Assembly: GCA_002712305.1 (NCBI GenBank)
Contig: PATE01000082.1
Location: forward strand, 1 to 34,056
Length of the DNA: 34,056 bases
DNA from: Gemmatimonadota bacterium
Lineage (GTDB): Bacteria; Latescibacterota; UBA2968; UBA8231
Direction: 5' to 3'
The notes under the pieces are model-generated. The model made no database searches, was not told the origin of the DNA, and saw nothing but the letters and a program-made list of their open reading frames with translations. This document shows positions 24,226 through 32,579 of the stretch, one piece after another. The translations under genes and the position numbers were made by a program. Every line of letters begins with the position of its first letter. Positions within the stretch are counted from its first letter, which is position 1.

Positions 24226-24257
24226 AATAGGCGGCGCCCCAGAGGGTGCCGCCTATT
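24226..24257. terminator. Bidirectional intrinsic terminator after frr
   Basis: AATAGGCGGCGCCC (24226-24239), loop CAGA, GGGTGCCGCCTATT (24244-24257) form a 14-bp stem with a single G-U pair. A/T-rich bases flank both ends. It lies between convergent frr and the membrane coiled-coil gene and can serve both. Confidence 0.8.
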
Positions 24258-24280
24258 GTCATTCCCGTGCTGTTGTCTAT

Positions 24281-24772
24281 CTAGTCGAGACGGCGCTTGC
24301 TCCGTGGCGGCGTGTGCTGGGAGATCCGCCCCAGCAGGTCGTCCTCGAGATCCTCGCGGGTCTGCGGGAGCTGCTCGGGTTCGTCTTCTATGGGGGGGGG
24401 CTGCTCGGGCGCCTGGGAGGCGGCCTCGTCAAGGTGATGCCCCAGCACTGCGATCTTGTGTCGCTGCAGATGGGCCAAGTCCTCTATATTCTGCAGGTGG
24501 GCTTGCCGCTCGAGCAGACCCACATGCAGACCATCGACGAGGCCGATGGCGACGTCCAGGCGAGACCGGAGATCCTCCTCGTCGATTTCCGCCAATTCCT
24601 CAAAGCGCTCATCGACTTCCTGGCCCAAAAGTCGGCGCTGTCCTGCCAGAACCCGAAGGGCCAGCTTGTTCTGTCGTCGCCTCCGCATCTGCCAGAGTGT
24701 CAGCAGTGTCAGTGCGGCCCCGACAAGGGCGACGATGATGGGGATCATCCAGTACGAGGGAAGCGATGACAC
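24281..24772 (-). CDS. Hypothetical single-pass membrane protein with cytoplasmic coiled coil
   Basis: I do not recognise this 163-aa protein. Residues 8-28 (WMIPIIVALVGAALTLLTLW) form one transmembrane helix. It is followed by RRRR, which places the remainder in the cytoplasm. Residues 30-120 are predicted helical and charged (LAGQRRLLGQEVDERFEELA, ERQAHLQNIEDLAHLQRH) with heptad-like spacing. The tail is Pro/Glu/Asp-rich. The start is GTG 24772; an internal ATG at 24748 would cut into the membrane helix. It is convergent with frr and divergent from the GGDEF-like locus. An anchoring or scaffold role is the most that can be suggested. Confidence 0.65.
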   Translation of the reverse strand: MSSLPSYWMIPIIVALVGAALTLLTLWQMRRRRQNKLALRVLAGQRRLLGQEVDERFEELAEIDEEDLRSRLDVAIGLVDGLHVGLLERQAHLQNIEDLAHLQRHKIAVLGHHLDEAASQAPEQPPPIEDEPEQLPQTREDLEDDLLGRISQHTPPRSKRRLD

Positions 24773-24805
24773 GGTAGATAGCCTAGTTGCGGACCATGTT
24801 GTCTG

Positions 24806-24820
24806 GGCCTAAGTTAGGCC
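24806..24820. promoter_or_regulatory. 15-bp palindrome in a divergent spacer
   Basis: GGCCTAA-G-TTAGGCC is perfectly symmetric around a single central base. It lies between the divergent membrane coiled-coil gene and the GGDEF-like locus, 34 bp from the former start. Position and symmetry suit a repressor operator. No regulator gene is adjacent. Confidence 0.4.
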
Positions 24821-24935
24821 AAGTTGCCGACTTTCCGCAATCCAGCCGAGTTTCCAAATCCAACAGGCCCAACCCGAGATCCGGGCGAAACCAGCCGTCG
24901 GATCGACCCTCCCATCGGCATCGAAGCACGGACGA

Positions 24936-25489
24936 ATGAGTCAAGCCCAGGATCCAGCCGACCTGCAAGCTGAGATTGCCCGGTTGAAGGACGAAAACGA
25001 GAAGCTGCGTGCCAGCAATCGCCGCTGGATACGAATTGCCGGCACGGATTCTCTTACGAAGTTGCCCAACAAGGTCTTCTTCTCCACGGCTCTTCTGCCG
25101 CAGGCGATCAGTAAGCCAATGCCGATGGCCGGCCCCTGGGTTGTATCATGATCGCTCCTGACCGATTGGGCGAATACAATCAGAAGTTCGGGCGCACGGG
25201 CGGCGATGAGATCGTCAAGGGAGTTTCCGAGTTTCTCTCGGAGAACGTCGAGGAGGAAGAGAAACTCGTCCACATTGATGGCGCGAACTTTGTGTTGATT
25301 CTCCCTGAAGGCGATCTCAGCAAGGCCAAACGTCGTGGACTCACCCTACGGGCGCGCGTGTTGAATCGACAGTTTGAGTGCGGTGGCACCCAGATCTCAC
25401 TGACGCTGAGTCTCGGTGTCGTGAGTCGCATGCCCTCTCCTGAGGGAGCCACGGTTGTGGTGAAAGATCTGGTGCATGAGTTCCTGTGA
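24936..25489 (+). pseudogene. Degenerate GGDEF-domain protein interrupted by a -1 frameshift
   Basis: Two overlapping frames together make one GGDEF-like protein. The first (24936-25151) gives a short coiled coil (LQAEIARLKDENEKLRASNR) and the domain start TDSLTKLPNKVFFSTAL. The second frame continues with NADGRPLGCIMIAPDRLGEY, NQKFGRTGGDEIVKGVSEFL, VHIDGANFVLILPEGD and SLTLSLGVVSRM. The join needs one extra base near 25115-25116 (AAGCC where AAGGCC would restore frame). It may be a true mutation, an assembly error or programmed slippage. The catalytic GGDEF loop reads DGANF, so it should not make cyclic-di-GMP even if intact. The GGDE in RTGGDEIV aligns to the earlier H..GD motif, not to the active loop. 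It may once have been a c-di-GMP receptor or scaffold. Confidence 0.72.
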
Positions 25490-25616
25490 CGGCTAGAAGC
25501 CGCCCTCAATCAAGCAAAACAAATGGGCGGGGATCGTCCCTGCGAGGATCCAGAGACCGAATTCTGAGTCAGCCGCTCGATCGATGGTCGACCGACCTTG
25601 ACCCCACGAGATTCTC

Positions 25617-26489
25617 TTGTTCGTTGATCTGATCCGTTCCGCCCGGCCTCGTCACTGGGTGAAGAACGTCTTCGTTCTTGCTGCACCTCTGTTTTCCGGG
25701 CATCTGTTTCTGCAGCCTGATCTGACGCGCGCCCTGATCGCCCTGGGCCTTTTCATCGCAGTCAGTTCGGCCATCTATCTGATCAACGATATCACCGATC
25801 GTGAGCAGGATCGGCTTCACCCACTCAAAGCGTCGCGACCGATTGCCAGCGGTCGGTTGAGGCCCACCGTGGCCGGCTTCGTGGCGGGAATCCTGCTTCT
25901 GACATCCGTCGTAGCCGCTTATGGGTTGGCTCCGGGGTTCGCCTACATCCTCGGTGGATATGCGTTGATCCACTTGGCGTATTCGGTGTGGTTGAAGAAG
26001 CTCGTTCTGCTCGACGTGCTCGCCATTGCTGCGGGGTTCCTGCTCCGGGCGATTGGTGGTGCAGTGGCCGTGGATGTGGTGATCTCCACGTGGTTTGTGC
26101 TGTGCACGTTCACCCTCACTCTGCTGCTGGCCACCGTGAAACGTCGACAGGAACTGATTGAGTTGGGCGAGTCGGCCTCACAGCATCGCCACGCCCTTGA
26201 AGGGTACGACGTGGCCTATCTGGATCAGGTGGTCAGTATTCTGACGGCTGCCTCGATCGTCTGTTATGCGCTGTACGCTGTCGGTATCGGTGAATCCGCC
26301 TCTGCCCAAGGACACATGGAGTGGACGGTTCCCCTGGTTATCTACGGGATCCTCCGCTATCTCTATATCGTGCGTCGCCTAGATATCGGGGGCGATCCCA
26401 CGGCCTTGCTTTGGCGAGATCGTCCATTGCAACTGACGGTACTGTTGTGGGGAGCACTGAGTTCGGGGCTGATCTACGCTGGGATATAG
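25617..26489 (+). CDS. UbiA-family prenyltransferase, decaprenyl-phosphate phosphoribosyltransferase-like
   Basis: A 290-aa polytopic membrane protein with about eight or nine hydrophobic helices. The first Asp-rich motif is LINDITDREQDRLHPLKASR (N57, D58, D61, D65), matching NDxxDxxxD of UbiA enzymes, and is followed by RPIASG. The second conserved region is YSVWLKKLVLLDVLAIAAGF with LLRAIGG, then LLATVKRRQEL. These features, including the HP.K..RP block and the KRR after the sixth helix, fit the subgroup that transfers phosphoribose to polyprenyl phosphate (as in Rv3806c) better than quinone-type UbiA. The product would be a lipid-linked pentose for envelope glycans (inference). TTG 25617 is the start used; its ribosome-binding site is weak. 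Confidence 0.85.
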   Translation: MFVDLIRSARPRHWVKNVFVLAAPLFSGHLFLQPDLTRALIALGLFIAVSSAIYLINDITDREQDRLHPLKASRPIASGRLRPTVAGFVAGILLLTSVVAAYGLAPGFAYILGGYALIHLAYSVWLKKLVLLDVLAIAAGFLLRAIGGAVAVDVVISTWFVLCTFTLTLLLATVKRRQELIELGESASQHRHALEGYDVAYLDQVVSILTAASIVCYALYAVGIGESASAQGHMEWTVPLVIYGILRYLYIVRRLDIGGDPTALLWRDRPLQLTVLLWGALSSGLIYAGI

Positions 26490-26519
26490 AAAAGCCGGCC
26501 CAACGAGCGTTGGACCGGC
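26490..26519 (-). terminator. Intrinsic terminator for tRNA-Ala
   Basis: Read on the minus strand, 26519 to 26494 forms a hairpin (GCCGG paired with CCGGC, one mismatch, then CCAAC paired with GTTGG, loop of 4), followed by TTTT (26493-26490) and an A/T-rich stretch. It starts 8 nt after the tRNA 3' end and reaches the stop codon of the convergent prenyltransferase gene. Confidence 0.7.
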
Positions 26520-26527
26520 GATACAAA

Positions 26528-26603
26528 TGGTGGAGCAGAAGGGGATCGAACCCTCGACCTCAGGCTTGCAAAGCCCGCGCTCTCCCAACTGAGCTACTGC
26601 CCC
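26528..26603 (-). tRNA. tRNA-Ala (anticodon UGC)
   Basis: A 76-nt tRNA on the minus strand with encoded CCA (TGG at 26528-26530 on the plus strand). It begins GGGGCAGTAGCTCAG, has anticodon loop CTTTGCAAG (anticodon TGC), the T arm GGTTCGATCC and the 3' end CTGCTCCACCA. The acceptor stem pairs fully and contains G3-U70, the wobble pair by which alanyl-tRNA synthetase recognises its tRNA. It reads GCN alanine codons. The minus-strand gene at 26860-26630 ends 26 nt upstream, so the tRNA may be processed from a shared transcript. Confidence 0.97.
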
Positions 26604-26629
26604 ATCTCTCGGTGCGAGACGCCGCCGCG

Positions 26630-26860
26630 TCAATCAGAGTCGGCAGATCCCTCTGAGCTCTCTGCAGGTCCTTCGAAGCGCAGCAGGATGGTCGAGGCAA
26701 TGAAGAGGCTGAAGAATGTGAAGCCGAACAGGTCAGCTCGCAGGTAGTCCCAAACTTCTCCGACGGCTGAAATCGTATAGCCGCCAAGGCAGATCAAGTA
26801 GAGGATGATACTGCCGAGCTGCACACGCTCGAGGAAGGCCTTGCTGCGGGCCCAGGCCAT
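26630..26860 (-). CDS. Small two-helix membrane protein, hypothetical
   Basis: A 76-aa protein that I do not recognise. Two hydrophobic segments, about residues 16-34 (GSIILYLICLGGYTISAVG) and 44-61 (LFGFTFFSLFIASTILLR), flank a short loop EVWDYLRAD. The tail is Ser/Glu/Asp-rich. Both termini are probably cytoplasmic. The frame is open up to 27037, but ATG 26860 is preceded by GGAG at 7-nt spacing, and the extra upstream codons cover the repeat-rich spacer, so the short version is preferred. It lies directly upstream of tRNA-Ala on the same strand. Function unknown. Confidence 0.65.
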   Translation of the reverse strand: MAWARSKAFLERVQLGSIILYLICLGGYTISAVGEVWDYLRADLFGFTFFSLFIASTILLRFEGPAESSEGSADSD

Positions 26861-26892
26861 GTTCGTCTCCAACACGTAGATTTTGTGGCGTC

Positions 26893-26976
26893 TTTTCAGG
26901 TTCGAGGCGATGGATCGGAATCCGAACCTGAAAAAAGATCGGGTTTGCGAACCTGCAAAAAGACCAGGTCGACCTG
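26893..26976. repeat. Cluster of inverted and direct repeats upstream of the thiolase gene
   Basis: TTTTCAGGTTCG (26893-26904) and CGAACCTGAAAA (26923-26934) form a perfect 12-bp inverted repeat with an 18-nt spacer. CGAACCTG occurs again at 26948-26955, so CGAACCTG(A/C)AAAAAGA is repeated with a 25-bp period (26923-26938 and 26948-26963). CAGGTCGACCTG (26965-26976) is a perfect 12-bp palindrome. The unit resembles the reverse complement of the tandem repeat at 20826-20880. The cluster fills most of the divergent spacer between the small membrane protein and thiolase genes and could hold operators. Confidence 0.8.
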
Positions 26977-27055
26977 AAGGATCCAAGCTAAGTACCTGAA
27001 TTTGATCAAAGATAGATGCGGGTTTCAACAACGTCAATGTGAAGGATATCGTCGC

Positions 27056-28237
27056 ATGAGCGAGGCAGTCGTCATCGCCGCGGTCCGCACCGCCATTGGC
27101 TCTTTTGGGGGCGCACTAAAAGAGATTCCAGCTGTCGATCTTGGCGCCACCGTCACTCGCGCTGCCCTCGGGCGAGCCGGCGTCGCTCCGGAGCGTGTGG
27201 ATGAGGTCATCATGGGGATGATCTATCAGGCGGGCCTCGGGCCCAATCCCGCCAGGCAGGCGGCGGTCCGTGCCGATCTTCCTTACTCGGTTCCTGCCAT
27301 GACGGTGAACAAGCTGTGTGGCTCGGGCCTGAAAGCCGTAGGACTGGCAGCCACAGCCATCCGCGCAGGGGAGGCCGAAGTGATCGTGGCCGGCGGGATG
27401 GAGAGCATGAGCCGTGCACCCTTCTCTCTGCCGGCGGCCCGGTGGGGTGGGCGGCTTGGACATGGGGAAATGGTGGACCTGATGATTATGGATGGTCTGT
27501 GGGACTGCTTCTACGACTGCCACATGGGGATCACCGCCGAGAATCTGGCAGAGGAATACAACGTCACGCGGCAGGAGCAAGATGCCTTCGCACTGCGCAG
27601 CCAGCATGCCCATGGGGCGGCAGTGGCTGACGGGCGGTTCGAGGCCGAAATCGTCCCCGTCGAAGTGCCTCAGCGCCGAGCCGATCCGGTGCAGTTCCAG
27701 GTAGACGAACATCCTCGTCCCGAAGCAGACGAGGAGGGCCTGGCTCGACTTAAGCCCGCCTTTAAGGACGACGGAACCGTCACCGCAGGGAATGCTTCGG
27801 GGATCAATGATGGGGCGGCGGCGTTGTTGGTGATGGAGGGGGAGGTTGCACAACGAGAAGGCATCAAACCACTTGCACGGATTGTCGACACGGTTTCCGT
27901 CGGTGTCGATCCCCGCATCATGGGAATCGGCCCGGCTCCGGCCATCAAGCGGCTGCTGGAGCGAAACAATCTGACGATGGGACAGATCGATTTGCTGGAA
28001 GTCAACGAGGCCTTCGCCGCCCAGAGTCTGGCTGTAGGGCTTTCGCTGGAGTGGGATCTTGCGAAGGTGAACGTCAATGGGGGGGCGATTGCCATGGGCC
28101 ATCCCGTGGGAGCATCGGGAGCCCGGATCGCAGTCACATTGCTCTACGAGATGCAAAGACGTACGGCGAGGAGAGGGATCGCTGCACTGTGCATCGGCGG
28201 TGGTATGGGGATCGCGACACTCTTTGAAGCGATATAG
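27056..28237 (+). CDS. Acetyl-CoA acyltransferase/acetyltransferase (thiolase)
   Basis: A 393-aa thiolase. The nucleophile is in [10 protein letters not shown] (C88), the second catalytic Cys in CIGGGMG (C379), and the catalytic His in [18 protein letters not shown] (H349). This numbering is almost the same as Zoogloea biosynthetic thiolase (89, 348, 378). Other family blocks are [54 protein letters not shown] and [13 protein letters not shown]. It condenses or cleaves acetoacetyl-CoA or longer 3-ketoacyl-CoAs. Length and motifs favour the acetoacetyl-CoA (PhaA/AtoB) type, but substrate range is not certain. The ATG at 27056 follows AAGGAT by 8 nt. No partner beta-oxidation gene is adjacent. 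Confidence 0.95.
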   Translation: MSEAVVIAAVRTAIGSFGGALKEIPAVDLGATVTRAALGRAGVAPERVDEVIMGMIYQAGLGPNPARQAAVRADLPYSVPAMTVNKLCGSGLKAVGLAATAIRAGEAEVIVAGGMESMSRAPFSLPAARWGGRLGHGEMVDLMIMDGLWDCFYDCHMGITAENLAEEYNVTRQEQDAFALRSQHAHGAAVADGRFEAEIVPVEVPQRRADPVQFQVDEHPRPEADEEGLARLKPAFKDDGTVTAGNASGINDGAAALLVMEGEVAQREGIKPLARIVDTVSVGVDPRIMGIGPAPAIKRLLERNNLTMGQIDLLEVNEAFAAQSLAVGLSLEWDLAKVNVNGGAIAMGHPVGASGARIAVTLLYEMQRRTARRGIAALCIGGGMGIATLFEAI

Positions 28238-28265
28238 AGACTGCCGCCGAATCGACGGCAGTCTC
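28237..28265. terminator. Hairpin between thiolase and ssb
   Basis: GAGACTGCCG (28237-28246) pairs perfectly with CGGCAGTCTC (28256-28265) around a 9-nt loop, starting at the thiolase stop codon. It lies between convergent genes. There is no clear T-tract on either side, so it may be a weak bidirectional terminator or an mRNA 3'-end stabiliser. Confidence 0.5.
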
Positions 28266-28271
28266 AAAGAC

Positions 28272-28703
28272 TCAGGCGGCCAGTTCGAAGACCTCTGTGT
28301 CTGCCTCGTCCATCTCGGTATTGCTCTCGCCAACAAGCTCCGGCGTGTCTGCCGCAACGCTTTGGGACAGGACCTGCAGGTGTCGTACCTGGATCTCCAC
28401 GAGGGAATGAGGATTCTCATCCTCATCCCGCCAACTGTGGCTGTGAAGTCTCCCACTGAGCAGTACCGGAGATCCCTTGGCCAACCGATCTGCAAGACGT
28501 TCCGCCTGTGCTTGCCAGACGACGAAATTGAAGAACGAGGCCTCCTCCTGCCAGTCTCCCTCTCGATCTCGGAAGGAGCGATTGACGGCGAGTCGGCCAC
28601 TCAGGCGAGCGACGCCGCTTTCTGTCAGTCGGAACTCAGGATCCTGGACAAGTCTACCGGCGACGGTGATCTGATTGACTGCGGGCATTCGTAGCTCGGA
28701 CAT
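28272..28703 (-). CDS. ssb: Single-stranded DNA-binding protein
   Basis: A 143-aa SSB with one OB fold (residues about 9-112). NQITVAGRLVQDPEFRLTESG, ARLSGRLAVNRSF, EASFFNFVVWQAQAERLADRL, KGSPVLLSGRLHSHSW and LVEIQVRHLQVL follow the bacterial SSB pattern. SSB coats single-stranded DNA in replication and repair and recruits partner proteins through a C-terminal acidic tip ending in IPF. Here the protein ends TEVFELAA without that tip, and the linker is short. It may be a second, specialised SSB rather than the replicative one (inference). The ATG at 28703 has GGAGGA 5 nt upstream. It is divergent from the methyltransferase gene. Confidence 0.92.
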   Translation of the reverse strand: MSELRMPAVNQITVAGRLVQDPEFRLTESGVARLSGRLAVNRSFRDREGDWQEEASFFNFVVWQAQAERLADRLAKGSPVLLSGRLHSHSWRDEDENPHSLVEIQVRHLQVLSQSVAADTPELVGESNTEMDEADTEVFELAA

Positions 28704-28863
28704 ATGATCCTCCGGCTTTGGGGGAATAAGGTGGTGGCGAGTTGTGCCGAGGTGAGAACTCGCAGAGTTCGTGCCAAAGGATATGTGTGAAGGTTAATAG
28801 ATTGTGTTGCAATAAGTTAAGGGTGTTGTCTTTGCTCTCGAGGAAAGTGGAGGGTGGCACCCG

Positions 28864-30375
28864 ATGACCACAACGGTGCCACCGGGACGACCCACGTCAA
28901 CGGGGCAACACTTCACGCCAGAACCGACGGCGGCCTTTCTATGGGAGCAGATTCGGTCGGTCATGCCACCGGTCCTTCCATCTGGTAAACGGCTGCGCGT
29001 CGTCGATCCGGCCGCCGGCGAAGGTGCGTTGCTGCGGCCCCTGAACGGGGTCCAAACCGATCTGGCGATTGGACTCGAGATCGACCCCGTCGTAGCAAAG
29101 CGTGGCCGCAGGGTGGGCGTCGAAGTGGGGGACGGTCTGCTCGACCATCAACTGCGTGCGGCCAGTTTCGATGTGGCCGTCGCCAATCCTCCTTTTGGCC
29201 GCGCATCCGATCTGCTCACGGAGGATCAGTGGCGGCAGCTGGGATCCCGTCGGGGCCCGTCGATCTGGGGGGAGTGGAGCGCCAACTCACGCCGCAGATT
29301 CGCTTCCCGGCCCCTGGAGCAACTCTTTGTTGAGCGCTGTCTTGAGCTGGTTTCCGTCGGGGGGTGGCTTGCGCTCATTCTTCCAGACGGATTGCTCGCC
29401 AATCGACGCTCTCAGGCGGCGCGCGATTGGATCCTGCAGCGCGCTCGGCCGGCGATGATCGTTGCACTACCCAGTGCGACCTTCCGAAGGCCTGGGCTCC
29501 ATGCGATGGCACATCTGGTCCTGCTAAAACGGAAAACTACCGACCACGGTGCTCCCCAGGGCGACCCTTGTTGGCTCGTCCAGCGCCCTTCAGCTCGACT
29601 AGACCTTTCATCGTTGATGGCAACGATCTCGACAGATCTGCAGCAGGCACGGGATGGCCACAAGATCGAGGGGATCTCCAGCATCGATCCGGGCAGGCTA
29701 CGCGGGAGTCGCTGGGATGCCGGCTACTGGCAGGGCCAGCAACAGGCCCATTGGTGGTCGCCCAAGATTCGAGACGCACCCCTGGGAGACTTTGTCGAGC
29801 ATCTCACCTATGGTCCGATCGTGACGGGCAGCAAACCGACTCACGTCGTGGATGGCATCGTCTCTATCCGGCAAGGCGACTTCACTGGAACGGGCCTGCG
29901 ACTGACCCAGGCGCTGCGGGTTGCCCTCCATGGGGATCACGATCCGCAGCGGAGTCGTGTACGCTGCCGTGACCTGTTGCTGCCACGTTCTGGCGCAGGT
30001 GCTCTTGGACGCAATCGAATCGGTGTATACCTACTAGAGGAAGAGGCGAACATCGGGTGTTTTGTCGATCGAATCCGACTTGCAGGGATCAATCCGTTCT
30101 ACGTCTGGCTTTTTCTTCGAACCCAGCCCGGCTGGGGACAGATCAAGGCCGCCTTCAACGGCGTCGGCACGCCGAACATCAATTTCGAAGAGATCAGGTC
30201 GCTGCGGATACCGCAGCTTTCCCCCGAACGGCAGGACCACGTTGAGGCTGCATACAAGCAGCGGATACTCCCACTACACGTGGAGGAGAGGGCTGATGCG
30301 ACCGAACAGGCGGTCGTAGAGTTTTCCGCCCTGATTCATGAGTTGGAGCAGTTGCTGATGGGAAAGCGTGGTTGA
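28864..30375 (+). CDS. N6-adenine DNA methyltransferase with C-terminal target-recognition domain
   Basis: A 503-aa protein combining HsdM-like and HsdS-like parts. The N-terminal catalytic half has [18 protein letters not shown] motif [13 protein letters not shown] (D48-G54), GLEIDP and the adenine-methylase motif NPPF (108-111). The region from about residue 280 resembles a single type I specificity domain ([35 protein letters not shown], then [20 protein letters not shown] and [12 protein letters not shown]). It should methylate adenine in a defined sequence without a separate S subunit. No endonuclease or helicase gene is adjacent, so it looks like an orphan or type IIG-like modification enzyme. 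GGAGGG lies 9 nt before ATG 28864. The 160-bp spacer to ssb (28704-28863) is AT-richer but shows no gene. Confidence 0.88.
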   Translation: MTTTVPPGRPTSTGQHFTPEPTAAFLWEQIRSVMPPVLPSGKRLRVVDPAAGEGALLRPLNGVQTDLAIGLEIDPVVAKRGRRVGVEVGDGLLDHQLRAASFDVAVANPPFGRASDLLTEDQWRQLGSRRGPSIWGEWSANSRRRFASRPLEQLFVERCLELVSVGGWLALILPDGLLANRRSQAARDWILQRARPAMIVALPSATFRRPGLHAMAHLVLLKRKTTDHGAPQGDPCWLVQRPSARLDLSSLMATISTDLQQARDGHKIEGISSIDPGRLRGSRWDAGYWQGQQQAHWWSPKIRDAPLGDFVEHLTYGPIVTGSKPTHVVDGIVSIRQGDFTGTGLRLTQALRVALHGDHDPQRSRVRCRDLLLPRSGAGALGRNRIGVYLLEEEANIGCFVDRIRLAGINPFYVWLFLRTQPGWGQIKAAFNGVGTPNINFEEIRSLRIPQLSPERQDHVEAAYKQRILPLHVEERADATEQAVVEFSALIHELEQLLMGKRG

Positions 30376-30461
30376 GAGATGGGAAGCGGGTTGATTACAT
30401 TCGACAGACTGGCATTCGTCGGCTCTTTAGTGACCCCTCTTGCAGACGTTTCAGGCATCGC

Positions 30462-32579
30462 GTGACCACGAATCCATATGACCTCGGCGCAGAATACGGG
30501 AATCGTCTCGCCGGTGAGACCTCTCCGTATCTGCTGCAGCACGCGGCCAACCCCGTCGACTGGTTTCCCTGGGGGGAGGAGGCGCTGACCACGGCGCGGA
30601 ATCAGGATCGACCGATTCTGCTGTCGATCGGCTACTCGGCCTGCCACTGGTGTCACGTGATGGAACGTGAGTCTTTTGAGAACGCAGACATCGCCACTCG
30701 GATGAATCAGCACTACGTCAATATCAAGGTTGACCGCGAGGAGCGGCCCGACCTCGACGAGATCTATATGGCAGCCGTTCAGGCGATGACGGGAAGTGGG
30801 GGGTGGCCGATGACCGTGTTCCTCACCCCTGACCTGCGGCCCTTCTATGGCGGCACCTATTTCCCGCCTGACGATCGTTACGGCCGGCCGGGATTTGGTC
30901 GGGTTCTGGAGTCTGTTGCCAATCACTACTCCACCCAACGCAGCCAGGTTGAAACCCAGGCCCAACGACTGACAGATTTCCTCGAGCAGAATTCCGACCC
31001 TCTTGTGGCGGGGGGGACACTCGACGGCAGCCTGTTGACCGAAGCGCCGCGCCAGTTGGCAACCAATTACGACAGCGTGTATGGCGGCTTCGGCACGGGA
31101 CCCAAGTTCCCTAACACTGACAGTCTTGCGCTGCTGTTGCGCATCTGGCACGACACAGGCGACGCCGAGTCTCTCGAGATGGTGACACACACGCTTCGGT
31201 GCATGATTCGTGGTGGGATCTACGATCACCTGGGCGGAGGATTCCATCGATACAGTGTCGACGAGAAGTGGCTGGGGCCACATTTCGAGAAGATGCTCTA
31301 CGACAATGCACTGCTTGTTCCCTTGCTGCTCGACGCGCACGTTGCCACTGCAGATCGTGAATTTCGACGCATCGCCCTGCAGACGCTCGACTACGTGCTG
31401 CGGGAGATGTCCCATCCTGAAGGCGGATTCTACTCGACACAGGACGCGGACTCAGAAGGGGTGGAAGGGAAATTTTTTGTGTGGACACCCGACGAGATCG
31501 AGGATGTGCTCGACGACGATCGCGCATCTGCCGATTCGGCGGTTCACCTCGTATGTCGCTATTTCGATGTCACGCCCCACGGGAATTTCGAGGATGGTCA
31601 GAGCATCCTGCACATCGATACCGACCTGGAAACGGTTGCAGCCGAGGCCGCGGTTTCCATCGACCACCTGCGAGAGACGATCGAGCGCAGTCGCCATGCC
31701 CTGTGGGAAGCGAGGCAGCGCCGGATCGCCCCGGATCGTGATGAAAAGATCGTCGTGGCCTGGAATGGACTCATGTGCACCGCCATGGTCCGTGGTTACC
31801 AGATCAGCGGAGATTCACGATACCTGGACGTTGCCGTCAAGACCATGGGTAGACTCCTGGATCACTTCGTTGTCGATGGTGTTCTGCGTCACGGTGGTCT
31901 CGGCGCTGACGTAGGGACGCAGCCCGCATTTCAAGACGATGTGGCCGCCGTCATGGCGGCCTGTATCGATCTGTATGAGGCAACGTTCGACGTAGCATGG
32001 ATGAACCACGCTCAAACGCTGGCGACACAGATGCTGGACGCCTTCTGGGACGCGGAGGGGCACGGATTCTACTACGTTCGAGATGGATGCGAGGATGTGC
32101 TGGTGCGCAGCAAGAATCCTTTTGACGGCGCCACGCCTTCCGGCAACGCGATGGCCGTCGACGCGTTGCTTCGCCTTGGTGCTTTGACGGGAGACCGTGA
32201 TCTGGTGCAGCGTGCCGAAGAAACCCTCGCTCTCTACGCGACGGCCATGAAGCAGTCACCCAACGCGTGCCCGCGAATGATGGCCGCACTGCATCGCTAT
32301 CTGCGTGGTGATGTCGAGATCGCCGTCGTCGGTGACCCTGCTCAGCGTGGGACGTATCTACAGAGCATCCACGCTTACTACATCCCACACCGGATCCTTG
32401 CGGGCACTGAGGTCGCACAAGAGGACCCCGCGAGTCAGATCACGTCTCCTCTGCTGCAGGGCCGTCGACAGATCCCAGCCGTCTTTGTGTGCCAGCGGCA
32501 GATCTGTAGTGCGCCCCTGACCACGACGGCCGACGTCCATCAGGCGTTGGCCCACATTGCCCGAGATTACGCCGCATGA
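30462..32579 (+). CDS. YyaL/SPATA20-type thioredoxin-domain protein (DUF255)
   Basis: A 705-aa cytoplasmic protein. Residues 14-175 form the thioredoxin-like DUF255 domain: [49 protein letters not shown] (C61-H-W-C64) and [14 protein letters not shown], then [20 protein letters not shown] and GTYFPP. The remainder resembles an alpha/alpha six-barrel of the N-acylglucosamine epimerase/glycosidase type: [52 protein letters not shown] and [12 protein letters not shown], with [14 protein letters not shown] near the end. The family is widespread but its biochemical role is unsettled. The start is GTG 30462, where family similarity begins; TTG 30372, overlapping the methyltransferase stop, is possible. 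It overlaps the next gene by ATGA. Confidence 0.92.
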   Translation: MTTNPYDLGAEYGNRLAGETSPYLLQHAANPVDWFPWGEEALTTARNQDRPILLSIGYSACHWCHVMERESFENADIATRMNQHYVNIKVDREERPDLDEIYMAAVQAMTGSGGWPMTVFLTPDLRPFYGGTYFPPDDRYGRPGFGRVLESVANHYSTQRSQVETQAQRLTDFLEQNSDPLVAGGTLDGSLLTEAPRQLATNYDSVYGGFGTGPKFPNTDSLALLLRIWHDTGDAESLEMVTHTLRCMIRGGIYDHLGGGFHRYSVDEKWLGPHFEKMLYDNALLVPLLLDAHVATADREFRRIALQTLDYVLREMSHPEGGFYSTQDADSEGVEGKFFVWTPDEIEDVLDDDRASADSAVHLVCRYFDVTPHGNFEDGQSILHIDTDLETVAAEAAVSIDHLRETIERSRHALWEARQRRIAPDRDEKIVVAWNGLMCTAMVRGYQISGDSRYLDVAVKTMGRLLDHFVVDGVLRHGGLGADVGTQPAFQDDVAAVMAACIDLYEATFDVAWMNHAQTLATQMLDAFWDAEGHGFYYVRDGCEDVLVRSKNPFDGATPSGNAMAVDALLRLGALTGDRDLVQRAEETLALYATAMKQSPNACPRMMAALHRYLRGDVEIAVVGDPAQRGTYLQSIHAYYIPHRILAGTEVAQEDPASQITSPLLQGRRQIPAVFVCQRQICSAPLTTTADVHQALAHIARDYAA

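Noticed and set aside
27116-28600. A long minus-strand open frame (494 codons) opposite thiolase and ssb.
   Set aside because: It is antisense to a clear thiolase, has no recognisable domains, and is expected from codon bias in GC-rich DNA.
28864-30375. A complete restriction-modification or BREX-type defence system.
   Set aside because: Only the methyltransferase is present. No endonuclease, helicase, PglZ or other defence gene is visible within the window.
30336-31415. A 359-codon minus-strand frame opposite the YyaL-like gene.
   Set aside because: It is a shadow of the strongly supported plus-strand gene and has no coherent protein features.
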